Of a stretch of 56,472 nucleotides of DNA, positions 46,264 to 55,312 are shown piece after piece. The DNA lies in contig JADHNI010000015.1 of NCBI GenBank assembly GCA_016779585.1, positions 1-56,472 of the forward strand, read 5' to 3'. A program made the translations under genes and the position numbers. The DNA comes from Pseudomonadales bacterium. GTDB taxonomy: Bacteria; Pseudomonadota; Gammaproteobacteria; Pseudomonadales; Azotimanducaceae. The number at the start of each line of letters is the position of its first letter. Positions within the stretch are counted from its first letter, which is position 1. The notes below the pieces were generated by a model. The model had not been told where the DNA came from and ran no database searches. It saw only the letters and a program-made list of their open reading frames with translations.

Positions 46264-47781
46264 ATGCCAGGAATGAAGATTGCCACGACCTACTCCAGTG
46301 CTGAACTCGGTATTGAAGCACCGACGGTGTCAGTTGAAGCTGCCGCTGCGCCAGGCTTGCCACACACCCAGATTGTCGGTTTACCGGAAACGGCTGTCCG
46401 GGAGAGCAAAGATCGCGTAAGAGCCGCAATCCAGGCCAGTGGATTCGAGTATCCATCTCAGCGGATTACAGTAAACCTTGCGCCAGCGGACCTGCCTAAA
46501 AGCAGTGGCCGTTATGACCTCGCGATTGCCATCGCGATCCTGTCTGCCTCACGCCAGATCGAAGCACCAGAATTGCACAAGTTTGAGTTCCTGGGAGAGC
46601 TTTCCCTGACAGGCAAGGTTCGCAGCGTCTCTGGGGTTTTGCCTGCCGCTGTGCGCAGTGAGTCAAATCAAAGAACGCTGATACTGCCGAAACAAAACCA
46701 GGATGAAGCCTGTCTGGCGGAAGACCAGAACATGCTGGTTGCCTCCAACCTGCTCAGCGTCGTACGGCATCTAAGTGGCAAAGCTGTCCTGGGAAAACCG
46801 GAATATAAAGCAGACCCAACGCCATTCCCACTACCCTCGATTGATGACGTCAGAGGACAGGAATCTGCCAAACGTGCCATGGCGATTGCTGCCGCCGGGG
46901 GCCACAACCTGCTGATGGTAGGTCCTCCCGGCACTGGAAAGACGATGCTCGCAAGCAGGTTACCGGGCCTGGTTCCTGATATGAGCCTAACAGAGGCCCT
47001 GGCAGTTGCCTCCATTGCTTCTGTATCGCGGCAGTCATTCGACTATCGCTACTTTCGCAGGCGACCGTTCAGGACGCCCCACCATTCCGCCAGTTCAGTC
47101 GCTATGGCAGGTGGTGGTAACCCACCCAGGCCGGGAGAAATATCGCTGGCACACCTTGGTGTGTTGTTTCTGGATGAGCTTCCGGAGTATCCAAGGCATG
47201 TCCTGGAGGTGCTGCGAGAACCCATGGAATCCGGCGAAGTCTGGATCAGTCGCGCCGGGTACCAGGTGCATTACCCGGCCAGGTTTCAACTCGTTGCCGC
47301 AATGAATCCCTGCCCCTGCGGATACTTTATGGACAAGCGACGTGACTGTGAGTGCACGGCTGACCAGATTCAAAGATATCGTTCACGCCTCTCAGGGCCA
47401 CTGCTGGACCGAATCGATATCCATATTGAGGTTCCACCTCTGGCACCCGGGGAAGTTGCCAGGCCAGGAACAGACAGGAAACAGGAGCCTTCAGATGCAT
47501 TTCGCGACAGGATCAAGAATGCCCGGGAGCACATGTTGCGTCGACAAGGGGAAATCAACGCCATGCTGGGAAACCAGGAAGTTGGCAAACATTGCCGAAT
47601 CGCCTCCAGCGATCGTCGCTACCTGGACATGTGCACGGATAAACTAGGATTATCGACGCGAGGCTACTTCAAGATTCTAAAAGTAGCCCGCACCATTGCT
47701 GATTTGTCGGACAGTGCTGACGTGACTCGCCAGCACCTTACAGAAGCTGTCAGTTACAGAAAACTGGACAGGAAAAAATGA
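46264..47781 (+). CDS. comM: YifB/ComM family AAA ATPase (Mg-chelatase-like)
   Basis: A 505-residue protein. The N-terminal Lon-like ChlI domain (GLPETAVRESKDRVRAAI, then NLAPADLPKSSGRYDLAIA) is followed by the AAA+ core with Walker A GPPGTGKT near 221 and Walker B VLFLDELPE, plus a C-terminal domain with MNPCPCGY. ComM is a hexameric helicase that aids branch migration in natural transformation. Start is ATG at 46264 or the in-frame ATG three codons later. It is divergent from the PII gene. Confidence 0.93.
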   Translation: MPGMKIATTYSSAELGIEAPTVSVEAAAAPGLPHTQIVGLPETAVRESKDRVRAAIQASGFEYPSQRITVNLAPADLPKSSGRYDLAIAIAILSASRQIEAPELHKFEFLGELSLTGKVRSVSGVLPAAVRSESNQRTLILPKQNQDEACLAEDQNMLVASNLLSVVRHLSGKAVLGKPEYKADPTPFPLPSIDDVRGQESAKRAMAIAAAGGHNLLMVGPPGTGKTMLASRLPGLVPDMSLTEALAVASIASVSRQSFDYRYFRRRPFRTPHHSASSVAMAGGGNPPRPGEISLAHLGVLFLDELPEYPRHVLEVLREPMESGEVWISRAGYQVHYPARFQLVAAMNPCPCGYFMDKRRDCECTADQIQRYRSRLSGPLLDRIDIHIEVPPLAPGEVARPGTDRKQEPSDAFRDRIKNAREHMLRRQGEINAMLGNQEVGKHCRIASSDRRYLDMCTDKLGLSTRGYFKILKVARTIADLSDSADVTRQHLTEAVSYRKLDRKK

Positions 47782-47784
47782 AGG

Positions 47785-48207
47785 CTACTGCGCGGCTTCA
47801 ACCATGTAGTCCACGAGCGCTCTCAGATCATCATCGGAGCAACTGAAACACATGCCCTTGGCAGGCATGGCAGGAGCGAGTCCGTTGATGGTACTGGCGT
47901 AGAGGGTGTCCATACCCTTGGCGATACGCGGAGCCCAGGCATCCACATCGCCAAATTTCGGCGCGCCGGCAACTCCGGCATTGTGACAGGTCGCACAGCT
48001 CTTGTTGAAATTGGACTGCACGTCGCCGCCTCCGGAAGAGGCTACTTCCATGGGCGCTGCACTCGCCGTGGCGCAGTCATGACCTTCGATACAGACCTCA
48101 CCCACGGGCTTAATACGCTCGGCGATATCGCTGGATGCAATTGCTAAACCGGCAATCAACATGCCGACAACACCGGCCAAAATCTTGTTTCTGCTCACTT
48201 CAAACAC
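47785..48207 (-). CDS. Cytochrome c5
   Basis: A 140-residue periplasmic cytochrome. A signal anchor (LAGVVGMLIAGLAIAS) is followed by the haem motif CATCH (Cys71, Cys74, His75), a distal Met in GLAPAMPAKGM, and the extra Cys pair MCFSC that is typical of cytochrome c5. It carries electrons between quinol-linked complexes and oxidases. The start is GTG at 48207 or a GTG three codons later. It lies three bases from the facing comM stop, as in Pseudomonas. Confidence 0.88.
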   Translation of the reverse strand: MFEVSRNKILAGVVGMLIAGLAIASSDIAERIKPVGEVCIEGHDCATASAAPMEVASSGGGDVQSNFNKSCATCHNAGVAGAPKFGDVDAWAPRIAKGMDTLYASTINGLAPAMPAKGMCFSCSDDDLRALVDYMVEAAQ

Positions 48208-48261
48208 TCGTTGAAAAACCCGGCGCCATTATACAGAAGCCGCTGCTGAAGACTACCTGAA

Positions 48262-49788
48262 TCAGGAGTTGCCACCACCCTCATAGTCCCGGGTTGAGGA
48301 GAACTGGAACACCGTGGAAGTACCGGCTTCGACCACGGATTGCTCTGAAACCAGCGTCAATACTGCCTGTTCACGGAAGTCAGAAAGACTGTCCGCGCCA
48401 ACATTCACCATAGTGGATCGAAGCTTGTACAGGGTTGTTCTCAGGACATCTCCCACGGTACCTACCAGAGGTACATAAGCATCAACGCCCTCTTCAAAAA
48501 CCATTTCACGACTTTCTGTGCCATCGCCATACCTTTGCCAATTCTGCGCGCGATTGGTTCCCTCGCCCCAGTAGGGTTTATACATCTGGCCATTGATGGA
48601 GGTCCTGGGTGTCGGGCTTTCTTCGGTCATGGCGAAGTAGCGACCCATCATGACAAAATCGGCACCCATGGCGAGTGCCACGACGATCTGGGTATCATTG
48701 GACAATCCACCATCAGAACAGATCGGTATATAGCGCCCGGTCTCCTCAAAATACTCATCACGCCTTTTCACAACGTCCAGAAGGGCCGACGCCTGGCCGC
48801 GACCTACACCTTTCTGTTCACGGGTAATACATATCGAACCACCACCCATACCTACTTTGATGAAATCTACACCACCCTCACCAACGAGGTAATCAAACCC
48901 TTCTGCGGACACAATGTTGCCCCCGCCCAGCACAACATCGGTGCCAAACTCCTGGCGAATCCAGTCAATACCTTCTTTCTGGAATTCGGTGAAACCGTCC
49001 GAAGAATCAAAACTGAGCACATCAGCACCTGCGGCCAGCAGTGCCGGTACCCGTTCCCGATAGTCGTGCGTATTGATCGCTGCGCCCACACAAAGCCGTT
49101 TTGAGTCATCAAGCAACTCAAGCGGGTGACGCATATGATCTTCATAGTCTTTCTTGAAAACCAATGAGGTCAGGTGCCCGGCCTTGTCGAGTATCGGAAG
49201 ACATTTCTTCTTGTGTTTGTGGAGGAGGCGATTGGCTTCCCTGAGTGTCAGTCCCTCTTCTCCATAAATGACCTCCTCAATAGGCGTCATATACTTCATG
49301 ACCGGATCTGAAAGATCATCTTCAAACTCCCAGAAATCCTGGTCTGTAATCAGGCCAATCAGGCGTCCCGTACCCGAACCATCCTCTGTGACCGGTACCG
49401 TGGAATGCCCGGTTTGTTTCATCAGCGCGATCACTTCGTTCAGCGTTTTCTGAGGCGTCGTGTTCGTATCGCTGGGCACAAATCCGGCCTTGTGTGCTTT
49501 AACCTGGTGCACCATTTCTGCCTGGCTCTCAATAGCCTGGCTGCAAAATATGAATGCGAGGCCACCCTGTCTTGCGAGGGATATGGCCAGTTCACTGCCC
49601 GAAACTGATTGCATCGCAGCAGAGACAATAGGGGTATTGATCTTGAATCTCGGCAGCTGATTGGGTTCCACCACTGCGATGGGAGAGCTGAGATCCACCA
49701 GGTCAGGTCGCTGCTCCTTGCGGGTCAGCCTCGGGATCAGCAGGTACTCGGCAAAAGTTCGAGAAACACCGTCAATAATTGTTGTCAT
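48262..49788 (-). CDS. IMP dehydrogenase-like protein, divergent
   Basis: A 508-residue protein of the IMPDH/GMPR family. A TIM barrel is interrupted by two CBS domains at about 105-225. The catalytic Cys is Cys320 in GMGGGSICITREQ; the family usually reads GIGPGSICTTR. DSSDGFTEFQ replaces DSAHGHS, and the flap region reads YWGEGTNRAQNWQRYGDG. It probably oxidises IMP to XMP in GMP synthesis, but belongs to a divergent branch. guaA is not adjacent. GGAGG precedes the ATG at 49788; the frame is open to 49893. A TetR-type palindrome lies upstream. Confidence 0.85.
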   Translation of the reverse strand: MTTIIDGVSRTFAEYLLIPRLTRKEQRPDLVDLSSPIAVVEPNQLPRFKINTPIVSAAMQSVSGSELAISLARQGGLAFIFCSQAIESQAEMVHQVKAHKAGFVPSDTNTTPQKTLNEVIALMKQTGHSTVPVTEDGSGTGRLIGLITDQDFWEFEDDLSDPVMKYMTPIEEVIYGEEGLTLREANRLLHKHKKKCLPILDKAGHLTSLVFKKDYEDHMRHPLELLDDSKRLCVGAAINTHDYRERVPALLAAGADVLSFDSSDGFTEFQKEGIDWIRQEFGTDVVLGGGNIVSAEGFDYLVGEGGVDFIKVGMGGGSICITREQKGVGRGQASALLDVVKRRDEYFEETGRYIPICSDGGLSNDTQIVVALAMGADFVMMGRYFAMTEESPTPRTSINGQMYKPYWGEGTNRAQNWQRYGDGTESREMVFEEGVDAYVPLVGTVGDVLRTTLYKLRSTMVNVGADSLSDFREQAVLTLVSEQSVVEAGTSTVFQFSSTRDYEGGGNS

Positions 49789-49880
49789 TATTCGCCTCCA
49801 AAACAGATACAGGGGTGCTCCGGACCACAGGATAGGGACCGGAATCAAAAGAGTGGAAGTTATTGCGCGCCGGGGAAAAA

Positions 49881-49898
49881 AGTAAGTATTCACTTACT
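49881..49898. promoter_or_regulatory. Palindromic operator, TetR-like, upstream of IMPDH-like gene
   Basis: AGTAAGT-ATTC-ACTTACT is a perfect 7-bp inverted repeat, 93 bases before the ATG at 49788. The form is typical of TetR/AcrR operators. The cognate regulator is not in this part of the window, and its half-site differs from that of the TetR operator at 27.7 kb. Confidence 0.55.
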
Positions 49899-49997
49899 GT
49901 GTAACCTAGGGCAAAAGGCCCGGTTCGGTGGTAGCGCGCCATGGCGAATTCTAGGCGATCAAGGGATTCGATTCAATGGATGTCTGCAATGATTTCC

Positions 49998-50040
49998 GAC
50001 ATTAACTGGATGTAATTAATCAAATACATTAGTTAATGTC
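49998..50040. repeat. Inverted repeat in front of ihfB
   Basis: GACATTAACT and AGTTAATGTC are perfect 10-base arms 23 bases apart, in AT-rich DNA 67 bases before the ihfB ATG. It may be a paired operator, possibly for autoregulation. Confidence 0.55.
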
Positions 50041-50106
50041 TATAACATATTGAAACAGAAACTGATTTTAGTAAGATGAGCTAGTCGCTGTCATTGGTTG
50101 TGGTTA

Positions 50107-50469
50107 ATGAACAAATCCGAACTGATAAAGAGAATGTCAGAAAAGCTCGATCAGTTGAGTAACCGCGACGTCGACCTTGCCGTTCATACCCTCATCGAGA
50201 TCATGTCGGACAGCCTCGCATCCGGTGAGCGAATCGAGATCCGTGGATTCGGTACCTTTTCCAACCACTTCAGAAAACCCAGGACGGTGAGGAATCCCAA
50301 GACAGGAGAGGTCGGCATCCACAAACCCGGCAAGTTCGTACCGCACTTCAAACCCGGGAAAGAGTTAAGGCGACGGGTTGATGAATCCCGTCAGCGGGAA
50401 GACACACCTGCTGGAATGGGTGACTCCGGCTATTCTGCACCCGAAGGCGCACCGGCATTTAACAGCTGA
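50107..50469 (+). CDS. ihfB: Integration host factor beta-like DNA-binding protein
   Basis: A 120-residue HU/IHF protein. The N-terminus [18 protein letters not shown], the strand [12 protein letters not shown] and the DNA-arm [13 protein letters not shown], then [15 protein letters not shown], are closest to IHF-beta. IHF bends DNA at specific sites. The last 25 residues (after about 95) are extra and unrelated to IHF, and their codons overlap the 3' end of dsbA by 40 bases. It is not beside rpsA, the usual place. The ATG at 50107 matches homologues. Confidence 0.87.
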   Translation: MNKSELIKRMSEKLDQLSNRDVDLAVHTLIEIMSDSLASGERIEIRGFGTFSNHFRKPRTVRNPKTGEVGIHKPGKFVPHFKPGKELRRRVDESRQREDTPAGMGDSGYSAPEGAPAFNS

Positions 50470-51101
50470 CGTTCCTTTTCTATCAGGAAGTTCGCGACCT
50501 GCAGCATGCCGACATTGCTGTTGCCAACCATGCTGGCTTCAATCCGGTATTTACCATTCACAATCAAGGCAGGCACACCGCCTGAGCGATAAATTCGTTG
50601 CCTTGCGATCGCCTGTTGATACTGCGCTTTAACACCAAAGGAATCCGTGTAGGTTTTCACAAATTCGACCGGATCGACACCGTGTTCCGCCATGAAGCTG
50701 GTCATTGACTCCAGGTCCAGCAGTCGTCGACGCTCACCATGTATCGCGTTAAACAGCGGTGTGTGCACAATATCCAGGACTCCAAGCGCCAGCGCCGTAT
50801 AGTAGGTACGGGCATACAGCTCGTAACCGGTAACACGCCAGATGGCAGGAGTGCGATTAAATTCAACGTCCGCGGGCAGGTCTTCTTTCCACTGCTGGAT
50901 CAGAGGTTCGAAACGGTAGCAGTGCGGACAGCCGTAAGAAAAGTATTCAGTAACTTCAACAACCGCAGGATCTCGAGTTTTGACAGGTACTTCCAATATC
51001 GCATAGTGCGTACCTTCCTCGTACTGGAAACCTTCGGCCTGGACACCAACCGTGGCCAGCAAAACCGATAAAAAGCCTATTATCTGTAGCCTCTTAAGCA
51101 T
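50430..51101 (-). CDS. dsbA: Thiol:disulfide interchange protein DsbA
   Basis: A 223-residue periplasmic oxidase. Signal peptide to AEG (residues 1-22), redox motif CPHC (Cys58-Cys61) in the thioredoxin fold, helical insertion, and the cis-Pro loop GVPALIVNG. It forms disulfides in exported proteins and is recycled by DsbB (encoded at 21871-22380). It is nine bases downstream of the cytochrome c4 gene, as in Pseudomonas. Its end overlaps the facing ihfB end by 40 bases. Confidence 0.95.
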   Translation of the reverse strand: MLKRLQIIGFLSVLLATVGVQAEGFQYEEGTHYAILEVPVKTRDPAVVEVTEYFSYGCPHCYRFEPLIQQWKEDLPADVEFNRTPAIWRVTGYELYARTYYTALALGVLDIVHTPLFNAIHGERRRLLDLESMTSFMAEHGVDPVEFVKTYTDSFGVKAQYQQAIARQRIYRSGGVPALIVNGKYRIEASMVGNSNVGMLQVANFLIEKERQLLNAGAPSGAE

Positions 51102-51110
51102 TCCGGGCTC

Positions 51111-51722
51111 TTACTTAAGTCCGTAAATGTAAGACGCGACGGCTTCCATTTCGCGCTCGGTCATATCACGAGCCACACCACGCATCATTTGCGAGTCACC
51201 ATCATTGTGGCGCTCACCAGACTGGAATGCTTTCAGCTGCTGCACCGTATACTCAGGCCACTGGCCAGCAAGCGCGGGGAATCTGGCAGGGTTGTTTCCG
51301 TTACCACTGGGCGCGTGGCAACCGGTACAGGCAGCAATACTCTTGTGCGGTATCCCGGCGCGGTAGATGCTTTCACCCAAATCAACCAGCTCTTCTTTTG
51401 CGGCACCCATGCTGCGTGCCTGGCTCGCATAATAAGCTGCAATATCAGCAAGATCCTGGTCGGTCATGTTATCCAGCAAACCAGCCATAGTCGGCACAGA
51501 ACGCGCATCGCTCTTGATATCCTGCATTTGCTTCAGCAGGTACTTCTCACCCTGTCCGGCAATATTCGGGAAGGTTGGCGCCATGCTGTTACCGGTTTCG
51601 CCGTGGCAGGCAAGGCAGGTTGTGGCCAGGTCTTTACCGGCATCGGCATTACCGCCCGCATGGGCTCCGGTAACTGTCATCGCAAGACAGGCCAGAACAG
51701 CAGAAATCACAATCTTTTTCAT
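51111..51722 (-). CDS. Dihaem cytochrome c4
   Basis: A 203-residue periplasmic cytochrome with a signal peptide (to about residue 22) and two haem domains: CLACH (Cys36, Cys39, His40) and CTGCH (Cys132, Cys135, His136), with distal Met in each half. It passes electrons to the cytochrome oxidase. The ATG at 51722 begins the signal peptide; the frame open to 52109 is unrelated. It is divergent from engB. Confidence 0.94.
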   Translation of the reverse strand: MKKIVISAVLACLAMTVTGAHAGGNADAGKDLATTCLACHGETGNSMAPTFPNIAGQGEKYLLKQMQDIKSDARSVPTMAGLLDNMTDQDLADIAAYYASQARSMGAAKEELVDLGESIYRAGIPHKSIAACTGCHAPSGNGNNPARFPALAGQWPEYTVQQLKAFQSGERHNDGDSQMMRGVARDMTEREMEAVASYIYGLK

Positions 51723-51818
51723 ACTTAAACTTCTTGAACTTGATGCTTGATAAATCAGCACGTCCCGCAGTGCGAGTGCTAGAATGCGGGGCGCATTATA
51801 TACCGATTCCAGGCAAAA

Positions 51819-52412
51819 ATGTCTGTTAACTTCCAAACTGCCCGATTCCTGACCAGCGCAGCAACGCTGGCACAGTGTCCCCCTGACATTGGTGCCGAGG
51901 TCGCGTTTTGCGGACGTTCCAATGCCGGGAAATCGAGCGCCATTAACGCGCTGACCCGGCAGAAAAGCCTGGCCAGAACCAGCAAAACACCCGGGCGCAC
52001 CCAGCTCATCAATTTTTTCGAACTGTCCGAAACCCGAAAACTGGTGGATCTGCCTGGCTATGGTTACGCAAAGGTCCCCATGAGCGTCAAGGATCACTGG
52101 CAAAGGCACCTGGAAGACTACCTGCGCGCCAGGAACTCGCTTAGGGGCCTCGTACTAATGGTTGATATCCGCCACCCGCTGAAGGAATTCGACCGGATGA
52201 TGCTTGAGTGGTCCACCGATGCGGAACTGCCTGTACACATTCTCCTGACAAAAGCTGACAAGCTGAAAAGGGGAGGGCAACAATCTGCATTACTCGGCCT
52301 GCAACGCAATCTTCCGCATAACGCCAGCGCCCAGGTATTTTCTGCCACGAGAAAACTCGGCCTGGAAACTCTGGAATCAACGGTTGGACATTGGCTGGAA
52401 GAAGAAAATTAG
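51819..52412 (+). CDS. engB: Ribosome biogenesis GTP-binding protein EngB (YsxC)
   Basis: A 197-residue Era-like GTPase for 50S assembly. G1 is GRSNAGKSS (32-40), G2 TPGRT, G3 DLPGYG and G4 TKAD, all intact. Length is normal. It faces polA; a small RNA candidate on the minus strand fills the gap. Confidence 0.95.
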   Translation: MSVNFQTARFLTSAATLAQCPPDIGAEVAFCGRSNAGKSSAINALTRQKSLARTSKTPGRTQLINFFELSETRKLVDLPGYGYAKVPMSVKDHWQRHLEDYLRARNSLRGLVLMVDIRHPLKEFDRMMLEWSTDAELPVHILLTKADKLKRGGQQSALLGLQRNLPHNASAQVFSATRKLGLETLESTVGHWLEEEN

Positions 52413-52414
52413 GG

Positions 52415-52519
52415 CAAAAAAAGGGCCCTGGTCGGTATTGGGGAGGGATGACCAGAGCCCGGCTTCGGTTCTTTTGGGGGATAAAATTACCGAAGTTGCT
52501 GCTTACTCATTTCTTGCTA
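52415..52519 (-). ncRNA. Candidate ErsA/Spot 42-like small RNA between polA and engB
   Basis: About 105 bases on the polA strand. A first hairpin (ACTTCGGT side with ACCGAAG, 7 bp) exposes ATCCCCC in its loop, and the terminator hairpin exposes TCCCTCCCC. Such C-rich loops can pair with Shine-Dalgarno sequences. Upstream lies a sigma-E/AlgU type promoter. In P. aeruginosa ErsA, an AlgU-dependent sRNA, and in enterobacteria Spot 42, occupy the same polA-engB gap. That this is a homologue is inferred from position, promoter and loops, not from alignment. Confidence 0.62.
52416..52460 (-). terminator. Strong Rho-independent terminator of small RNA
   Basis: On the minus strand GGGCTCTGGTC pairs with GACCAGGGCCC (11 bp, one mismatch), loop 16 bases, followed by seven T. 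Confidence 0.88.
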
Positions 52520-52525
52520 CATTGA

Positions 52526-52554
52526 TTAGGACTGGCACAGCACCAGAAAGTTCC
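52526..52554 (-). promoter_or_regulatory. Sigma-E/AlgU-type promoter of small RNA
   Basis: On the minus strand GGAACTT (52554-52548), then 16 bases, then TCCTAA (52531-52526). The -35 box matches the ECF sigma-E/AlgU consensus exactly; the -10 differs by about one base from TCTRA. Confidence 0.6.
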
Positions 52555-52563
52555 TCGGCAGCT

Positions 52564-52583
52564 AAAAAAAATTGACCAATTTT
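52564..52583 (-). terminator. Weak AT-rich terminator of polA
   Basis: On the minus strand AAAATTG and CAATTTT form a stem around GT and continue into eight T. It starts 18 bases after the polA stop. Confidence 0.55.
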
Positions 52584-52600
52584 GTGGTTTCTCCAGGAAA

Positions 52601-55300
52601 CTAGTGTGCTTCGTCCCAGTTATCTCCCACGCCAGTTTCCACCACCAGGGGAATAGAGAGCTCCGCCGCACCCGACATGAGCTGCTCAACACCCTGAGCC
52701 ACCTCATCCAGCCTTGTTTCCGGTACTTCAAGGACCAGTTCATCATGAACCTGCATGGTCACTCGCGTATCAAGGTCTGATTCTCCGAGCCACTGGTCCA
52801 CAGCAATCATCGCGCGCTTGATAATGTCAGCTGCGCTGCCCTGCATTGGCGCATTGATGGCCGTTCTTTCTGCGGCCTGTCGCCTCTGGAAATTGCTCGC
52901 CTTTATTTCCGGAAGGTAGAGACGACGGCCGAAGATGGTTTCGACATAGCCCTGCTCCGCGGCCAATGCGCGGGTCCGATCCATGTATTCCCGCACACCG
53001 GGATACCGTTCAAAATAGAGGTCGATGTAATCCTGTGCATCTCCGCGGCCGATATTCAGCTGCCGCGCAAGGCCAAAGGCTGACATACCGTAAATCAATC
53101 CGAAGTTGATGGCCTTTGCACTGCGCCGATGTTCGTCAGCGACGCTGTCGATTGAACCACCAAACACCTCCGCAGCTGTTGCCTTGTGAATATCGAGACC
53201 GTCCTTAAATGCTTTAACCAGCCCCTCATCTTCAGAAAGATGCGCCATGATACGCAACTCAATCTGTGAGTAATCCGCGGCCATAACCTTGTAACCCTCA
53301 GGTGCGACAAAGGCCTTGCGCACCCGCCGCCCTTCTTCGGTGCGGATCGGTATGTTCTGCAGGTTAGGGTCCGTACTGGAAAGCCGGCCCGTGGCAGCAA
53401 CCGCCTGGTGGTAGGACGTGTGGATACGCCCGGTAGACGAAGCAATCTGCTTCGGCAGCTGGTCCGTGTAGGTAGACTTCAGTTTCGACAGGCCCCGATA
53501 CTCCATGATCACCGCAGGCAACGGATAGTCGAGGGCAAGTTCCTGCAATACGGGTTCAGCGGTTGAAGGCTGGCCCTTGGGCGTTTTCTTGATGACCGGC
53601 AGACCGAGCTTCTCGAAGAAGATCTCCTGCAGCTGCTTGGTAGAGCCAAGATTGAATTCTTCGCCAGCCAGGCCGAATGCCTCCTGCTCCAGCTCGGACA
53701 TGCGCTTTTCCAGTTCCTTGCTCTGGCGGTGCAACTGATCTTCATCAAGCAGAACACCGTGCCTTTCAACCCTGGAGAGAATCGGCAACAGTGGGAGTTC
53801 TATGTCAAGATATACAGACAACAACGATGGCTCTGCTTGCAGCTTTGGCCAGAGCACTTCGTGCAATCGCAGGGTAATATCTGCATCCTCAGCGGCGTAA
53901 GGACCAGCCTTATCGATGTCGATCTGGTTGAAGGTCAGCTGCCTGGCACCTTTCCCAGCAATGTCTTCAAAATGAACCGTGCTGACTCCCAGGTACTTGA
54001 GAGCCAGGTCGTCCATATTGTGTCGGGAAGCAACCGAGTTGAGCACATAAGACTCAAGCATCGTATCAAAGATCCTGGCCTTCACCGGAATACCCTGTTT
54101 CGCAAGAACGCTGATGTCGTACTTCAGGTTCTGCCCGATAATGGTCCGTTCCGGGTCTGCCAGCAGCGGTCCAATACGCGAGAATACCTCATCCATGGAC
54201 AACTGCTCCGGTGCGCCTTCATAGTCATGGGCAATCGGCACGTATGCAGCTTTGCCGACCTCCACGGCAAAAGAGATCCCGACAATGTTTGCCTCCATGT
54301 AATCGATGCTGGTGGTCTCAGTATCAAACGCAAAGGCATTGGCGGCTTTGAGTGTATCAATCCAGCCATCGAGCTCGCCAAGCGTATAGACAATATCGTA
54401 GTCGACCTCTACCTGGTCGCCTGAAACTGCAGAGTCAGACGCGCCGCTGCCGCCCAGTTCTGTTACCCATTGTTTGAATTCCAGCTCCGTGAACAATTCC
54501 AGCAAACCGTCCTGGTCAGGCTCTCCCAGCACCAGTTCATCCACACCTGATTCAAGTTCCACATCCTTGCGAATCGTTGCCAGTTCATAAGACATGGGAA
54601 GAAAGGACAGCGATTCACGCAAATTTTCGCCGACCTTCCCCTTGATGGCTTCAGCATTTTCTATAACGCCCTCAAGACTGTCATATTCTGCCAGCCACTT
54701 TACCGCAGTCTTAGGCCCACACTTGGGTACGCCTGGAATGTTATCGGATGTGTCGCCTACCAGGGCGAGGTAGTCGATGATCTGGTCAGGCCTGACACCG
54801 AATTTTTCCACGACGCCATCTTCATCCGTGATGGCATCATTCATCGTATTGATCAACGTGACGTGGGGTGTGACCAGTTGAGCCATGTCCTTGTCACCGG
54901 TTGATATCAGCACATCCATCTTCTGGTCCGTCGCCTGGTGAGCGAGGGTGCCGATTACATCATCAGCTTCAACGTCATCCACAATGAGTAGTGGCAGACC
55001 CATCTTGCGAATGATGTCGTGAATCGGTGCAATCTGGCTTCTCAGCTCATCCGGCATTGGCGGCCGATTTGCCTTGTATTCCCTGTAGATCTCGTTACGA
55101 AAAGTTTTGCCTTTAGCATCAAACACCACGGCGATATGGCTGTCGGGATAATCCGCCATCAGCTTCCTGATCATGCTGACAACGCCCTTAATAGCACCCG
55201 TCGGCTGACCCTTAGATGAGACCAGTTGGGGAAGTGCATGGTAGGCACGAAACAGGTAGGATGAGCCGTCGATCAGCACCAGTGAGAAATCTTTTTTCAA
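52601..55300 (-). CDS. polA: DNA polymerase I
   Basis: An 899-residue three-domain polymerase. The 5'-nuclease domain covers about 1-290 (LIDGSSYLFRAYHALP, DDVIGTLA, GDKDMAQL). The 3'-5' exonuclease keeps its catalytic acids (FDTETTSID near 320), so proofreading should work. The polymerase domain has motif A ADYSQIELRI, motif B RRSAKAINFGLIYG and motif C VHDEL. It fills gaps in repair and removes primers. TTG at 55300 is preferred as start because GAGG lies eight bases upstream; an ATG at 55333 is in frame. It is divergent from the DUF2782 gene. Confidence 0.97.
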   Translation of the reverse strand: MKKDFSLVLIDGSSYLFRAYHALPQLVSSKGQPTGAIKGVVSMIRKLMADYPDSHIAVVFDAKGKTFRNEIYREYKANRPPMPDELRSQIAPIHDIIRKMGLPLLIVDDVEADDVIGTLAHQATDQKMDVLISTGDKDMAQLVTPHVTLINTMNDAITDEDGVVEKFGVRPDQIIDYLALVGDTSDNIPGVPKCGPKTAVKWLAEYDSLEGVIENAEAIKGKVGENLRESLSFLPMSYELATIRKDVELESGVDELVLGEPDQDGLLELFTELEFKQWVTELGGSGASDSAVSGDQVEVDYDIVYTLGELDGWIDTLKAANAFAFDTETTSIDYMEANIVGISFAVEVGKAAYVPIAHDYEGAPEQLSMDEVFSRIGPLLADPERTIIGQNLKYDISVLAKQGIPVKARIFDTMLESYVLNSVASRHNMDDLALKYLGVSTVHFEDIAGKGARQLTFNQIDIDKAGPYAAEDADITLRLHEVLWPKLQAEPSLLSVYLDIELPLLPILSRVERHGVLLDEDQLHRQSKELEKRMSELEQEAFGLAGEEFNLGSTKQLQEIFFEKLGLPVIKKTPKGQPSTAEPVLQELALDYPLPAVIMEYRGLSKLKSTYTDQLPKQIASSTGRIHTSYHQAVAATGRLSSTDPNLQNIPIRTEEGRRVRKAFVAPEGYKVMAADYSQIELRIMAHLSEDEGLVKAFKDGLDIHKATAAEVFGGSIDSVADEHRRSAKAINFGLIYGMSAFGLARQLNIGRGDAQDYIDLYFERYPGVREYMDRTRALAAEQGYVETIFGRRLYLPEIKASNFQRRQAAERTAINAPMQGSAADIIKRAMIAVDQWLGESDLDTRVTMQVHDELVLEVPETRLDEVAQGVEQLMSGAAELSIPLVVETGVGDNWDEAH

Positions 55301-55312
55301 TTGAGAAACCTC

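Larger units (their letters stand above)
49789..50106. other. Intergenic region between IMPDH-like gene and ihfB
   Basis: The 318 bases separate two divergent genes. They hold a palindrome at 49881-49898 on the IMPDH side and a longer inverted repeat at 49998-50040 on the ihfB side, both described separately. No further gene, tRNA or terminator is seen. Confidence 0.6.

Noticed and set aside
46100..46456. A 118-residue minus-strand frame over the comM start and NtrC sites
   Set aside because: It overlaps the conserved N-terminus of comM and the regulatory palindromes, and shows no domain.
48535..49104. A 189-residue frame antisense to the IMPDH-like gene
   Set aside because: Shadow of a well supported gene; no homology.
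52423..52460. The polA-engB hairpin as terminator of engB
   Set aside because: On the plus strand no T tract follows; the T run is on the minus strand only.
52531..52548. TGGCAC on the plus strand as a sigma-54 promoter
   Set aside because: No GC at the required spacing and no gene downstream on that strand.
53729..54424. A 231-residue frame antisense to polA
   Set aside because: Lies wholly within the conserved exonuclease/polymerase coding sequence; no homology.
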